A stretch of DNA of 64,000 nt, taken from assembly GCA_038237805.1 (NCBI GenBank), contig JBBRYI010000013.1, forward strand, positions 1-64,000, read 5' to 3'. Below the pieces are notes generated by a model. That model had not been told where the DNA came from. It made no database searches and saw only the letters and a program-made list of their open reading frames with translations. Position numbers and translations under genes: made by a program. The stretch comes from JBBQFI01 sp038237805. Lineage in GTDB: Bacteria > Verrucomicrobiota > Verrucomicrobiia > Chthoniobacterales > UBA10450. Positions 15,364 through 23,308 of the stretch are shown piece after piece. The stretch's first letter is position 1. Each line of letters starts with the position of its first letter.

Positions 15364-16941
15364 ATGGCTTCGCGCTTCGTAATCGTCCTTTGCGCGTTCA
15401 CTCTTTTCCTCGTCTCTTGCGCGCGCGCGGACGATCAGCTCGCGGCCAGCACGGTTGTAATCTTTAATGGTGCGATTCCTGAGTCCGTCGCGCTCGCGAA
15501 ATTTTACGCGCAAAAACGCGGGATCGCGCGCGATCACGTCATCGGCTTGCATTGTCCGGTCGAGGAAGAAATCAACCGCGAGCAGTACGACACGACAATT
15601 GCGGAACCGATTCGCGCATCCTTCGCCAAGAAGCATTTGTGGACTCTTCGCGATAACGACGCGCCTGAACGCGGAATCATTTCCAGTTCCATTCGTTTCG
15701 TTGCGCTGATCAAGGGGATTCCGCTAAAAATTCGCAGCGCGACGAACTATCCAGGTGATAAACCAGGCAGCCCGCCGACCGACCGCAATGAAGCGTCGGT
15801 CGATTCCGAGCTGGCGGTACTCGCACGATTTTCTCGCGAGATTTCTGGCGCGGTTACCAATCCTTATTTTCAAAGTTACCGCTCGATCGCCGATTTCCAG
15901 GATCCCACGTTGCTCCTGGTTTGCCGATTGGATGCGCCAACCGCGGAAACTGTCCGACGCATGATCGTTGATTCGATCGCCGCGGAGAAAAACGGGTTGT
16001 GGGGCCGCGCTTATGTCGATCGTGCCCATAACTCCGGCGCTGGTCTGCAAATAGGTGATAAATGGCTCGAAGAGATCGGAGCGCAACTGCGCAAGGTCGG
16101 CGTTCCCGTGGTGGACGACGATGCGCCGGCCGTTTTCCCCACGGGCTTTCCCATGTCGGACTGCGCTCTCTATTACGGCTGGTATGCGCCGAACGTTACC
16201 GGCCCGTTCACTCAGTTCGATTTTCGTTTCGTTCCCGGTGCGGTGGCGGTGCACATTCATTCTTTCAGCGCCGCGACCCTGCGCGATCCGAATGCCAACT
16301 GGGTTGCTCCCTTACTGACGAAAGGTGCGGCGGCATCGCTCGGAAATGTTTACGAGCCGTATCTGCAGCTCACCACAAATTTGAACATTTTTAACGATCG
16401 CCTGTTGCACGGATTTACATTGGCCGAGAGCGCCTATATGTCGCAGCGCGCACTTTCATGGATGTCGGTCGTGGTGGGCGATCCGCTCTACCGGCCGTAC
16501 GTTTCATGGCTGCAGATCGATTCCAAGAAAGAGGTGACGAAATCTTCCTCGAGTTGGAAAACGTATCACGATTTCGCAGTCAAGAATTCCGATAAGCCGG
16601 CAGCGGAATATCGAACGCTTGCGCGGCAGGCCGCGTCTCGTGCCGGGATCTGTCCAATGATCGAGGATTTTGGTTTAATGGAAGCGCATGACGGAAACTG
16701 GGCCAACGCGACCACTTATTTTCAACAGGCGCGCGCCTGTTATACAAAACGAGACGATATTTTGCGCTCGGTCATCGAAGAAGCGAACGCGTGGATCAAG
16801 CAAGAAAATCCAAAACGCGCGCTCGCCATCATTCGGAACGTCTTGCGCATAGTTTCCGACGCCCCGGCCACTGAGCTCTTGCGTCAGATGGAACGCGAAT
16901 TGAGTCCGCCGGCTCCTACCGCATCACCGCCCAAACCGTAG
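15364..16941 (+). CDS. TIGR03790-type exported protein
   Basis: This 525-residue protein starts with an export signal (FVIVLCAFTLFLVSCARA, possibly a lipobox at Cys). The core begins ASTVVIFNGAIPESVALAKF then YAQKRGIARDHVIGLHCPVE, which I associate with the TIGR03790 family. That family has no known function. From memory, it is reported mostly in genomes with PEP-CTERM/exosortase sorting. The C-terminal 100 residues look like TPR helices (WANATTYFQQARACYTKRDD). It follows the MBL gene with a one-base gap and converges on lpxA. Confidence 0.7.
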   Translation: MASRFVIVLCAFTLFLVSCARADDQLAASTVVIFNGAIPESVALAKFYAQKRGIARDHVIGLHCPVEEEINREQYDTTIAEPIRASFAKKHLWTLRDNDAPERGIISSSIRFVALIKGIPLKIRSATNYPGDKPGSPPTDRNEASVDSELAVLARFSREISGAVTNPYFQSYRSIADFQDPTLLLVCRLDAPTAETVRRMIVDSIAAEKNGLWGRAYVDRAHNSGAGLQIGDKWLEEIGAQLRKVGVPVVDDDAPAVFPTGFPMSDCALYYGWYAPNVTGPFTQFDFRFVPGAVAVHIHSFSAATLRDPNANWVAPLLTKGAAASLGNVYEPYLQLTTNLNIFNDRLLHGFTLAESAYMSQRALSWMSVVVGDPLYRPYVSWLQIDSKKEVTKSSSSWKTYHDFAVKNSDKPAAEYRTLARQAASRAGICPMIEDFGLMEAHDGNWANATTYFQQARACYTKRDDILRSVIEEANAWIKQENPKRALAIIRNVLRIVSDAPATELLRQMERELSPPAPTASPPKP

Positions 16942-16955
16942 CAGAACAATTTTGC

Positions 16956-17735
16956 CTAACGAATAATTCCGCGTTCGCTCTTTTCGATAAATTCGATGAT
17001 CTCTTTGATCTCGTCGTTCTGCGGTAAATCTTTGCGTATCGCTTCGATGGCCTGGCGGGTGTTCAGTTTGGAACGGTAGATCAAACGAAACGCTTCCTTA
17101 ATCGGCTTCAGGTTTTCCGCCGGAAAACCTTTTCGCTCCAGGCCGATCAGATTAATCCCGCGCACTTTCGCAGGATTACCGTTGGCGATCATGAAGGGCG
17201 GAACGTCCTGCACGATCTTGGAGCAGCCGCCAGTAATGGCGAACCGGCCGATGCGGCAAAATTGATGCACCGCCGTCAGACCGCCCATGACGGCGTTATC
17301 ACCGACCTGCACGTGGCCGGCGAGCGTTCCGTTGTTGGAAAAAATAACGCTGTTGCCCACCGTGCAATCGTGCCCGATGTGACTGTAAGCGAGAAAATTC
17401 CCGCAATTACCGACACGCGTTTTGCCGCCGCTCAAAGTACTGCGGTTGATGGTGACGAATTCGCGAAAGACATTTTCGCTGCCGATTTCCAGATACGTCG
17501 GCTCGCCTTGATACTTTAAGTCCTGCGTCTGCTGACCGATCGAGCAGTAAGCGTAAAACTTATTCCGCGCCCCCGCTCGCATCGGACCGGTCAACGTGAC
17601 GTGCTGTTGCAGCCAGCATTCCGGCCCGAGCGTTACTTCCGCTGCGATTACGCAATACGGTCCGATGACCGTTCCGGCCCCAATCTGCGCTTTTGCATCA
17701 ACGATCGCAGTCGAGTGAATCTGCACGTCGCTCAT
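16956..17735 (-). CDS. lpxA: Acyl-ACP--UDP-N-acetylglucosamine O-acyltransferase LpxA
   Basis: This 259-residue enzyme transfers the first acyl chain to UDP-GlcNAc in lipid A synthesis. It is a left-handed beta-helix made of hexapeptide repeats (VDAKAQIGAGTVIGPYCVIA onward) with the conserved stretch SHIGHDCTVGNSVIFSNN and the C-terminal helical part YRSKLNTRQAIEAIRKDL. Its length is that of the family. Its start overlaps the end of lpxC/fabZ by four bases, so the two are co-translated. The stop codon TAG lies inside a GCCTAACGA word (16954-16962), read from the other strand. Confidence 0.96.
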   Translation of the reverse strand: MSDVQIHSTAIVDAKAQIGAGTVIGPYCVIAAEVTLGPECWLQQHVTLTGPMRAGARNKFYAYCSIGQQTQDLKYQGEPTYLEIGSENVFREFVTINRSTLSGGKTRVGNCGNFLAYSHIGHDCTVGNSVIFSNNGTLAGHVQVGDNAVMGGLTAVHQFCRIGRFAITGGCSKIVQDVPPFMIANGNPAKVRGINLIGLERKGFPAENLKPIKEAFRLIYRSKLNTRQAIEAIRKDLPQNDEIKEIIEFIEKSERGIIR

Positions 17736-19054
17736 TTATCGAGAAACGTGAACATCAGTTCGCCTTCGGAAACGACAGCATCGTTCACCATGCAACAGCA
17801 ACTTGCCTTGGCGATGCGCCCGCTGCGCGCTTTCGTCAGTTCCGCCTGAATGAAAAGCGTGTCGCCGGGAAAAACCGGTTTACGAAATTTCACATTGTCC
17901 GCACTCATGAAATAACCAATGCGGCTCGCACTTTTCGCGATGCGCATAAGCAACACGCTCGCCACCTGCGCCATCGCTTCCACTTGCAAGACGCCGGGCA
18001 TCACCGGATGCCCTGGGAAATGTCCTTGAAAATACGGCTCGTTGATGGTGATCGATTTCACACCGGTGCATTTCGTTTCCCCTTCGAATCCAAGAATGCG
18101 ATCCACCATTAGGAACGGATAACGGTGCGGCAAAATTTGCATAACTTCACCGATCTCGAGGCCACCTTCGCCCGGCGGAAATTTTCGCGGAGCCGGCATC
18201 GCCATCGTTTTTGCCTGCTCTTTCATGATCGCGCGCGCGAGGTCCGCGTTCACCGCATGCCCGGGTTTTATCGCGATGACATGACCGCGAATCCGTTGTC
18301 CCGTAAGTGCGAGGTCGCCAATGATGTCGAGAATTTTGTGCCTAACGAATTCATCCGGAAACCGGAGCGGTTCCTTGCTTAGCACCGCATCGCCGCGAAC
18401 AACGACGGCGTTTTCGAGACTGCCGCCCTTGATCAGGTTTTTCTCCATCAGCGGCTGAACATCTTCGTAATAAACGAACGTCCGGGCGGGAGCGATCTCG
18501 CGTTCGAAAATCGCCGGTGAAATTTCCGTGGAAAAGAATTGCGTGAAGCGTCCATTCGGTCCCGCTTGCGTGCACGAAATGCGAAACTTGTCGTCCGGCA
18601 GGAGAACGACAATCGCGCCGCTCTTCGATTCCACATGAATCGGTTCCCGCACATCGAAAAATCTTCGCGGAGTTTCCTGCGCGACGACGCCGGCCTTCTT
18701 TATCAACTCGACGAAAGGTCGCGCGCTGCCGTCGACGATTGGTGGTTCGTTCGCATCCATTTCCACGATGCCGTTATCGATCCCCATAGCGGAGAGCGCG
18801 GCCAACACATGCTCGACCGTGTGCACGCGCACCGAGCCCTCGCCGATTGTGGTCGCGCGCTCGACCGTCTTCAGGTTCTCGATCCGCGCATCGACCGTCG
18901 GTTCTTCCTGCAAATCTTTGCGCCGAAATTTTATCCCGGAATCGGGCGGCGCAGCGTGGACTTTCAGCGTCACCTTTTCGCCGGTGTGCAACGAAGTCCC
19001 GCTCAGCGCCGCGGATTTGGCGAAAGTCATTTGAGGCTCAGAGGTCGAAGGCAT
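17732..19054 (-). CDS. lpxC/fabZ: Bifunctional LpxC deacetylase / FabZ dehydratase fusion
   Basis: This 440-residue fusion combines two lipid-A/fatty-acid enzymes. Residues about 10-280 are LpxC, the zinc deacetylase that commits to lipid A. The zinc site is seen in VHTVEHVLAAL and RHKILDIIGDLAL. Residues about 300-440 are FabZ, the 3-hydroxyacyl-ACP dehydratase (LPHRYPFLMVDRIL then FQGHFPGHPVMPGVLQVEAM, with the active-site His and Glu). Such fusions are known in Bacteroidota and in the Verrucomicrobiota group. It overlaps lpxA by four bases. The conserved VRH codons of LpxC (GTT AGG CAC) form part of a GCCTAACGA word. Confidence 0.96.
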   Translation of the reverse strand: MPSTSEPQMTFAKSAALSGTSLHTGEKVTLKVHAAPPDSGIKFRRKDLQEEPTVDARIENLKTVERATTIGEGSVRVHTVEHVLAALSAMGIDNGIVEMDANEPPIVDGSARPFVELIKKAGVVAQETPRRFFDVREPIHVESKSGAIVVLLPDDKFRISCTQAGPNGRFTQFFSTEISPAIFEREIAPARTFVYYEDVQPLMEKNLIKGGSLENAVVVRGDAVLSKEPLRFPDEFVRHKILDIIGDLALTGQRIRGHVIAIKPGHAVNADLARAIMKEQAKTMAMPAPRKFPPGEGGLEIGEVMQILPHRYPFLMVDRILGFEGETKCTGVKSITINEPYFQGHFPGHPVMPGVLQVEAMAQVASVLLMRIAKSASRIGYFMSADNVKFRKPVFPGDTLFIQAELTKARSGRIAKASCCCMVNDAVVSEGELMFTFLDK

Positions 19055-19119
19055 GGTGGCCTAACTAACAAAGATTTCGTGCGCTGACTAGCGCATGCTC
19101 TGCAACGCCCTCATCCCAG

Positions 19120-19197
19120 CCTTCTCCTAATTGGAGAAGGGGCACTTCACGACGAGTGTCGCGTTGAATCTGCGATCCCTCTCCCTGAGGGAGAGGG
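19120..19197. repeat. Pair of hairpin repeats between divergent lpxC and dehydrogenase genes
   Basis: CCTTCTCC and GGAGAAGG form a stem at 19120-19140. CCCTCTCCC and GGGAGAGGG form a 9-bp stem with a 3-base loop at 19177-19197. The flanking genes diverge, so these are unlikely to be terminators. REP-like elements are more probable. Confidence 0.6.
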
Positions 19198-19293
19198 TCG
19201 ATTTTCACGAATGGTAAGCATTCGTACAACATTGTTTTCTTACCCGCTCTTTCGCCTGTTCGTTCGATTAGAGATTAAGCGGAGGGATCGCTT

Positions 19294-21384
19294 ATGAGAA
19301 AAAGGGCTTTTATCTTAACGGGAATTTGTCTCGTCGGGGCATTTGTTGCGAATGTTTCTTTAGCGCAACTGGCCCGAATCGCACTCGGCCCCATCAGCGT
19401 CGAAGTGCAGTCAGTCGCAAACGGTTTGTCATCGCCGATCGATCTCGTTGCCGCGCACGACGGAACGAATCGTCTCTTCGTTGTCGAGCAAACGGGAAAG
19501 ATCCGGATTTTGAAGAACGGTTCCCTCGTGGCCACGCCGTTTCTTGATGTCAGCGGAAGAATCATTGCTTCCGGCGAACGCGGGTTGCTCAGCATGGCAT
19601 TCCACCCCGGTTTCAATAACTCGGCGAGTCCGGGATTTCACAAACTCTACACTTACACGAGTGAATCGGTTTCCGGCTCAGCCGATTTTACCGTTCCGAA
19701 ATCGAGCGCGTTCGACAATCAAGGTGTGCTTGCCGAATGGAAAGTGTCGACAGGGAATGCTGATGTTGTCGATCCGGCGACGCGCCGCGAAATAATGCGG
19801 ATCGATCATCCGCAGTCGAATCACAACGGGGCCAAGCTCGCGTTTCGCGCGAGCGATCATTATCTTTATCTCTCGCTCGGCGACGGCGGCAATGGCAGCG
19901 ATATCGGCGACGGTCATGCGCCGAATGCCGGAAACGGCCAGAGCACGAGCACGGTTCTCGGGAAAATTTTACGCATCGATCCACTCGCTCCGGCATCGAC
20001 GCCGGGCAGTGTAGACGCAGCGAGCGCGAATGGAAAATATCGCGTGCCGCGAACGAATCCATTCGTCGGAAAAGCGGGACTTGACGAAATCTTTGCCTAC
20101 GGTTTTCGAAATCCATTCCGGTTCAGCTTTGACCCGAACACCGATCAGCTCATCGTTGGTGATGTCGGCCAGAATTCCGTTGAAGAAGTCGACATCGTTC
20201 AGCTCGGCAAGAACTACGGATGGAATCGCAAGGAAGGAAGTTTTCTCTTCGATCCGACAAACGCTTCGATCTCGCCCGACCCGAATCCAAATCCGGCGTT
20301 GATCAATCCGGTTGCGGAATATGGGCATGCTGATGGGGTAGCGGTCATCGGAGGATTTATTTATCGCGGAACGAAAATTCCGGCGCTGGTTGGAAAATAT
20401 CTGTTCGGGGATTTGCAAGATCCCAACGGAAGCGGGCGCTTATTTTATTCTGATCTCTCGAGTCACGTTATTCAGGAGTTGCGAATTGGAGCGACTGCGC
20501 GCGAGCTGGGAACATCGCTTCACAGCATCGGTGAGGACGATGCAAATGAGCTGTATGCGCTGGTAGACTCGGGACAGTTGTTGAAAATAATCCCGATCCC
20601 GGTTTCGCCCGCGCTTCTCAATCTCTCGACTCGCGCGCGCATCGAGACGGGTGAGAATGTTCTAATTGGCGGTTTTATTCTCACGGGTAGCGCGCCGAAA
20701 AATATCGTTCTGCGTGCGCTCGGTCCTTCGCTCAACGTCAACGGCCAAGCTGTGGCGGGAAGATTGGCCAATCCGACTTTGGAATTGCGCAGCGGCGCCG
20801 GGAATTTGATTGCGACCAACGACAATTGGATGACCGGTGCACAACGGCAGCAAATCATGAGCCTCGGTTTGGCGCCGCCGAATGCGCAGGAGTCAGCGCT
20901 TCTCGCGTCGTTGCAACCGGGCTCGTATTCCGCAATTGTGCGCGGCGTCGGTGGTTCCGGCATCGGACTCGTGGAGCTGTACGATGTCGACCAAACGAAG
21001 CCCGCGAATGCCGTCAATATTTCCTCACGCGGTCGCGTGCTAACTGGGGATAACGTCATGATCGCCGGTTTCGTCATTGGCGGGAATCAGTCGCGACGGG
21101 TCATTGTGCGCGCACTTGGTCCATCGCTCACGGCGCGCGGAATTGCGGGGGCGTTGGGCAATCCAACATTGGAGCTGCGCAATTCCGCCGGCGTATTGAT
21201 CGCAACGAACGACAATTGGCGCTCGAATCAGGAAGCGGAAATAAACGCGACCGGCCTCCCGCCCGCGAATGATAACGAATCGGCTATTGTCGCAACTCTG
21301 GCTCCCGGCAATTACACTGCGATCGTGCGTGGCGTGAATAATTCCACCGGCGTCGCATTGGTTGAGGTCTATCAACTGCCGTGA
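19294..21384 (+). CDS. Secreted glucose/sorbosone dehydrogenase-like beta-propeller with two C-terminal repeat domains
   Basis: This 696-residue protein starts at ATG 19294 with GGAGGG eight bases upstream and a signal peptide (FILTGICLVGAFVANVSLA). The propeller carries GSDH-family blocks: VANGLSSPIDLVAAHDGTNR, VVEQTGKIRIL, ERGLLSMAFHPGF, SNHNGAKLAF and YLYLSLGDGGNGSD. It also has EIFAYGFRNPFRFSFD and VGQNSVEEVDIV. Such proteins may use PQQ to oxidise sugars in the periplasm, though many lack proof. Two C-terminal modules (20614-20988 and 21007-21381) are the same LSTR-IGGFI-LGPSL-NPTLEL modules seen in the subtilase at 6419. They may therefore serve attachment or sorting rather than catalysis. 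Confidence 0.85.
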   Translation: MRKRAFILTGICLVGAFVANVSLAQLARIALGPISVEVQSVANGLSSPIDLVAAHDGTNRLFVVEQTGKIRILKNGSLVATPFLDVSGRIIASGERGLLSMAFHPGFNNSASPGFHKLYTYTSESVSGSADFTVPKSSAFDNQGVLAEWKVSTGNADVVDPATRREIMRIDHPQSNHNGAKLAFRASDHYLYLSLGDGGNGSDIGDGHAPNAGNGQSTSTVLGKILRIDPLAPASTPGSVDAASANGKYRVPRTNPFVGKAGLDEIFAYGFRNPFRFSFDPNTDQLIVGDVGQNSVEEVDIVQLGKNYGWNRKEGSFLFDPTNASISPDPNPNPALINPVAEYGHADGVAVIGGFIYRGTKIPALVGKYLFGDLQDPNGSGRLFYSDLSSHVIQELRIGATARELGTSLHSIGEDDANELYALVDSGQLLKIIPIPVSPALLNLSTRARIETGENVLIGGFILTGSAPKNIVLRALGPSLNVNGQAVAGRLANPTLELRSGAGNLIATNDNWMTGAQRQQIMSLGLAPPNAQESALLASLQPGSYSAIVRGVGGSGIGLVELYDVDQTKPANAVNISSRGRVLTGDNVMIAGFVIGGNQSRRVIVRALGPSLTARGIAGALGNPTLELRNSAGVLIATNDNWRSNQEAEINATGLPPANDNESAIVATLAPGNYTAIVRGVNNSTGVALVEVYQLP

Positions 21385-21390
21385 GGCGCC

Positions 21391-21464
21391 TGTAGCCGCT
21401 TCACTGTGGGAAGCGCTTCCTGAATATTTTATCGCACTCGCGCCACCCACAGGGCGACGGCTAC
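21391..21464. repeat. Hairpin repeat with TGTAG/CTAC ends
   Basis: TGTAGCCGCTTCACTGTGGG at left is an imperfect inverted copy of CCCACAGGGCGACGGCTAC at right. It lies between two convergent genes and overlaps the stop codon of the exonuclease gene. It resembles the elements at 5520 and 39103. Confidence 0.55.
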
Positions 21465-22021
21465 TGCATTTCGTCGAGGTGCGCCCAGTCAATTTGCAGG
21501 CGCTGCTTTTGCGCGAAGCGGTCGTGAAAGAATAATTCCTTGTGCCGACAACCGTGTTCGTGCACGAGCCGCGTTACCTTCACATCGAAGCAGCAATATT
21601 CCGCGATCTCCATCAATCTGCCCTCACGCCACCAACGGATCGCATCGAGACCCGCCGCAGTTTTGTGAATGCCGAGTGTCGCCTGCGCGATCGCATCGAG
21701 CGCGAGGCGATGGCCGAGTCGTTGTTCCATATCGAGCATCAGATCCGCCGTGGGAAGTTCCGAACACAGATCGAGCACGGTGTAACCCATAAGAACGTGA
21801 TAATCGAAGTTCAAGAGATTGAATCCGACGACGAGATCGGCGCGACGCAGACGCTCGATCAAATCATGCACGCGTGCTTCGCTGAAAACTTCGTAACGAC
21901 CGGTGCGTGTGCTGAAGATTACACCGATTGACATGCGCATATCGCCCTTGCGCATCCAACCGCCGGCGTCGTTCGCCGTGCGTTGTGTTTCCAGATCGAA
22001 GTAAACAATCTCGCGCGGCAT
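21461..22021 (-). CDS. DEDD-type ribonuclease H-like 3'-5' exonuclease domain protein
   Basis: This 186-residue protein is a compact exonuclease-fold domain. Motif I is VYFDLETQRT (Asp and Glu), motif II is VVGFNLLNFDYHVL, and motif III is IAEYCCFDVKVTRLV with the Tyr and Asp of the DEDDy group. It resembles YprB-type RNase_H_2 domains. It probably degrades nucleic acid 3' ends in the cytosol with two metal ions, but the substrate cannot be told. The stop codon is shared with a hairpin repeat. It stands downstream of the FlgD-like gene on the minus strand. Confidence 0.75.
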   Translation of the reverse strand: MPREIVYFDLETQRTANDAGGWMRKGDMRMSIGVIFSTRTGRYEVFSEARVHDLIERLRRADLVVGFNLLNFDYHVLMGYTVLDLCSELPTADLMLDMEQRLGHRLALDAIAQATLGIHKTAAGLDAIRWWREGRLMEIAEYCCFDVKVTRLVHEHGCRHKELFFHDRFAQKQRLQIDWAHLDEMQ

Positions 22022-22046
22022 CCTCTCCGATGTCGCAAAGCGCGCG

Positions 22047-23219
22047 TTATTTCAATTCAAAACTTCCGCAATCAAACGCCATCATTTGATCGACACCTGA
22101 AATCCGAAATTGCTCGACCACGGCGCCGTCGTCTTGAAAAACATCAATCGCTTTTTCGCCGTGCAAGGCGAGAAGGGCACGCGAGAGATTCGGTGTGTCA
22201 CTGATTGTTCGCAGCGGAAGCCCATCGCTCGTTTTCAAAAAGCTGCCGTCGGGATCGAATCCGACGGAGATCTCGACGCTGCCCGGTTGGTCGCGCTTCA
22301 GTGGATTCGGCTGCAACCGCAGTGTGATTTTTTCTAAACTCGGTTTTCCTCCCGTCGCGACCGGTGTTCCGTTTTCGAGCGAAAAATCTTTGTGCGCGAC
22401 AATTTTCTTTTCGAAATCAACTTTCCAATCGGACACGCGTTGCTGCTTTTCCGCGTCCATCTTCGTTTCCAACAAAGTAAGAGCGCGCACTCGCTGTAAC
22501 TCTGCGTTTTCTTCGAGCACGAAAATTTTGTCTTGTCGATCGGATGCAACAATTGCTTTTGGTTCCGGATCATTTGGTTGATACGCGAGACGGCGCAGAA
22601 CTTCGTTTGCCGGCGAGAGCTGTTGTATTTCTGCGTTGGCGATGACCCAACGCGTGTTGTCCTTGCTGCGTGCACCGTCACTTGAAGGAGGGGCGTTCTC
22701 GGCACGGGTCATTGTGCCGTCGTTTGGATCGTAAAGCATTTCCGCGCGCTCACCGGAGGCCAGTTCTGTCGTTAGGCGCAAGTTCGTTCCCGTGAGCGAG
22801 AGATTTCCGATACGTTTTAGGTGCGGAGAGTTTTCATCGGTTACCCAATCGTTGAAAAAGTAGTCGATGCCTTCGATCGCGAGCGCACCGACCACGTAAC
22901 CGCGCGCACTATATTTTCCTGCGGCCAATTCTTGTCCGGCATCGTTCTTTCCATCCCATTCGGTAATGAGAGCATCGTGACCAATCGTGAAATCGTCTGT
23001 CTCCGATTCGCGATCGAGAACGCGGACGAGTTTTCCACTCGAATCATAAATCCCGAGGCTGATGGTCCCCTCAATTGGTGGCGGAACAAAGCTGATGCGG
23101 ACAGTGCGCGTGGCCGATGGGCTAGGGGAAGCCGTTGGTGTCGGCGATTCCTGCGCAGACGCGCCGCAAAGCAATGCGAATAACAAAAGCGAGAGAGCAA
23201 TTGCAAACGAGTTTCGCAC
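22047..23219 (-). CDS. Exported protein with FlgD-like Ig domain
   Basis: From GTG 23219 this is a 390-residue protein with a clear signal peptide (VRNSFAIALSLLLFALLCGA, cut near SAQ), a Pro/Ser/Thr linker and a FlgD-type Ig-like domain (GTISLGIYDSSGKLVRVL then ITEWDGKNDAGQELAAGKYS). The rest has no family I recognise. An alternative start is ATG 23309, which overlaps the stop of the GH57 gene as TGATG. That start would add 30 residues encoded by a hairpin repeat (23248-23279), so I prefer the GTG. It probably works in the periplasm. Its role is unknown. Confidence 0.65.
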   Translation of the reverse strand: MRNSFAIALSLLLFALLCGASAQESPTPTASPSPSATRTVRISFVPPPIEGTISLGIYDSSGKLVRVLDRESETDDFTIGHDALITEWDGKNDAGQELAAGKYSARGYVVGALAIEGIDYFFNDWVTDENSPHLKRIGNLSLTGTNLRLTTELASGERAEMLYDPNDGTMTRAENAPPSSDGARSKDNTRWVIANAEIQQLSPANEVLRRLAYQPNDPEPKAIVASDRQDKIFVLEENAELQRVRALTLLETKMDAEKQQRVSDWKVDFEKKIVAHKDFSLENGTPVATGGKPSLEKITLRLQPNPLKRDQPGSVEISVGFDPDGSFLKTSDGLPLRTISDTPNLSRALLALHGEKAIDVFQDDGAVVEQFRISGVDQMMAFDCGSFELK

Positions 23220-23247
23220 TTTGCTGGTGTAGTGTCGGCCGCACCCC

Positions 23248-23279
23248 GAAAACCCAGCGGGCGACACGCCCGCCTCTAC
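23248..23279 (-). repeat. Hairpin repeat beginning TGTAGAGGCGGGCG
   Basis: On the minus strand TGTAGAGG leads into GCGGGCG, a 3-base loop and CGCCCGC. It shares TGTAGAGGCG with the element at 5520. It lies between the GH57 stop and the signal peptide of the next gene. Confidence 0.55.
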
Positions 23280-23308
23280 ATCCGGCTGCAAAATCTTCGT
23301 GAGATGCA

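Noticed and set aside
19120..19197. Two strong hairpins as transcription terminators
   Set aside because: They lie between divergent genes and have no T-runs, so repeat elements are more likely.
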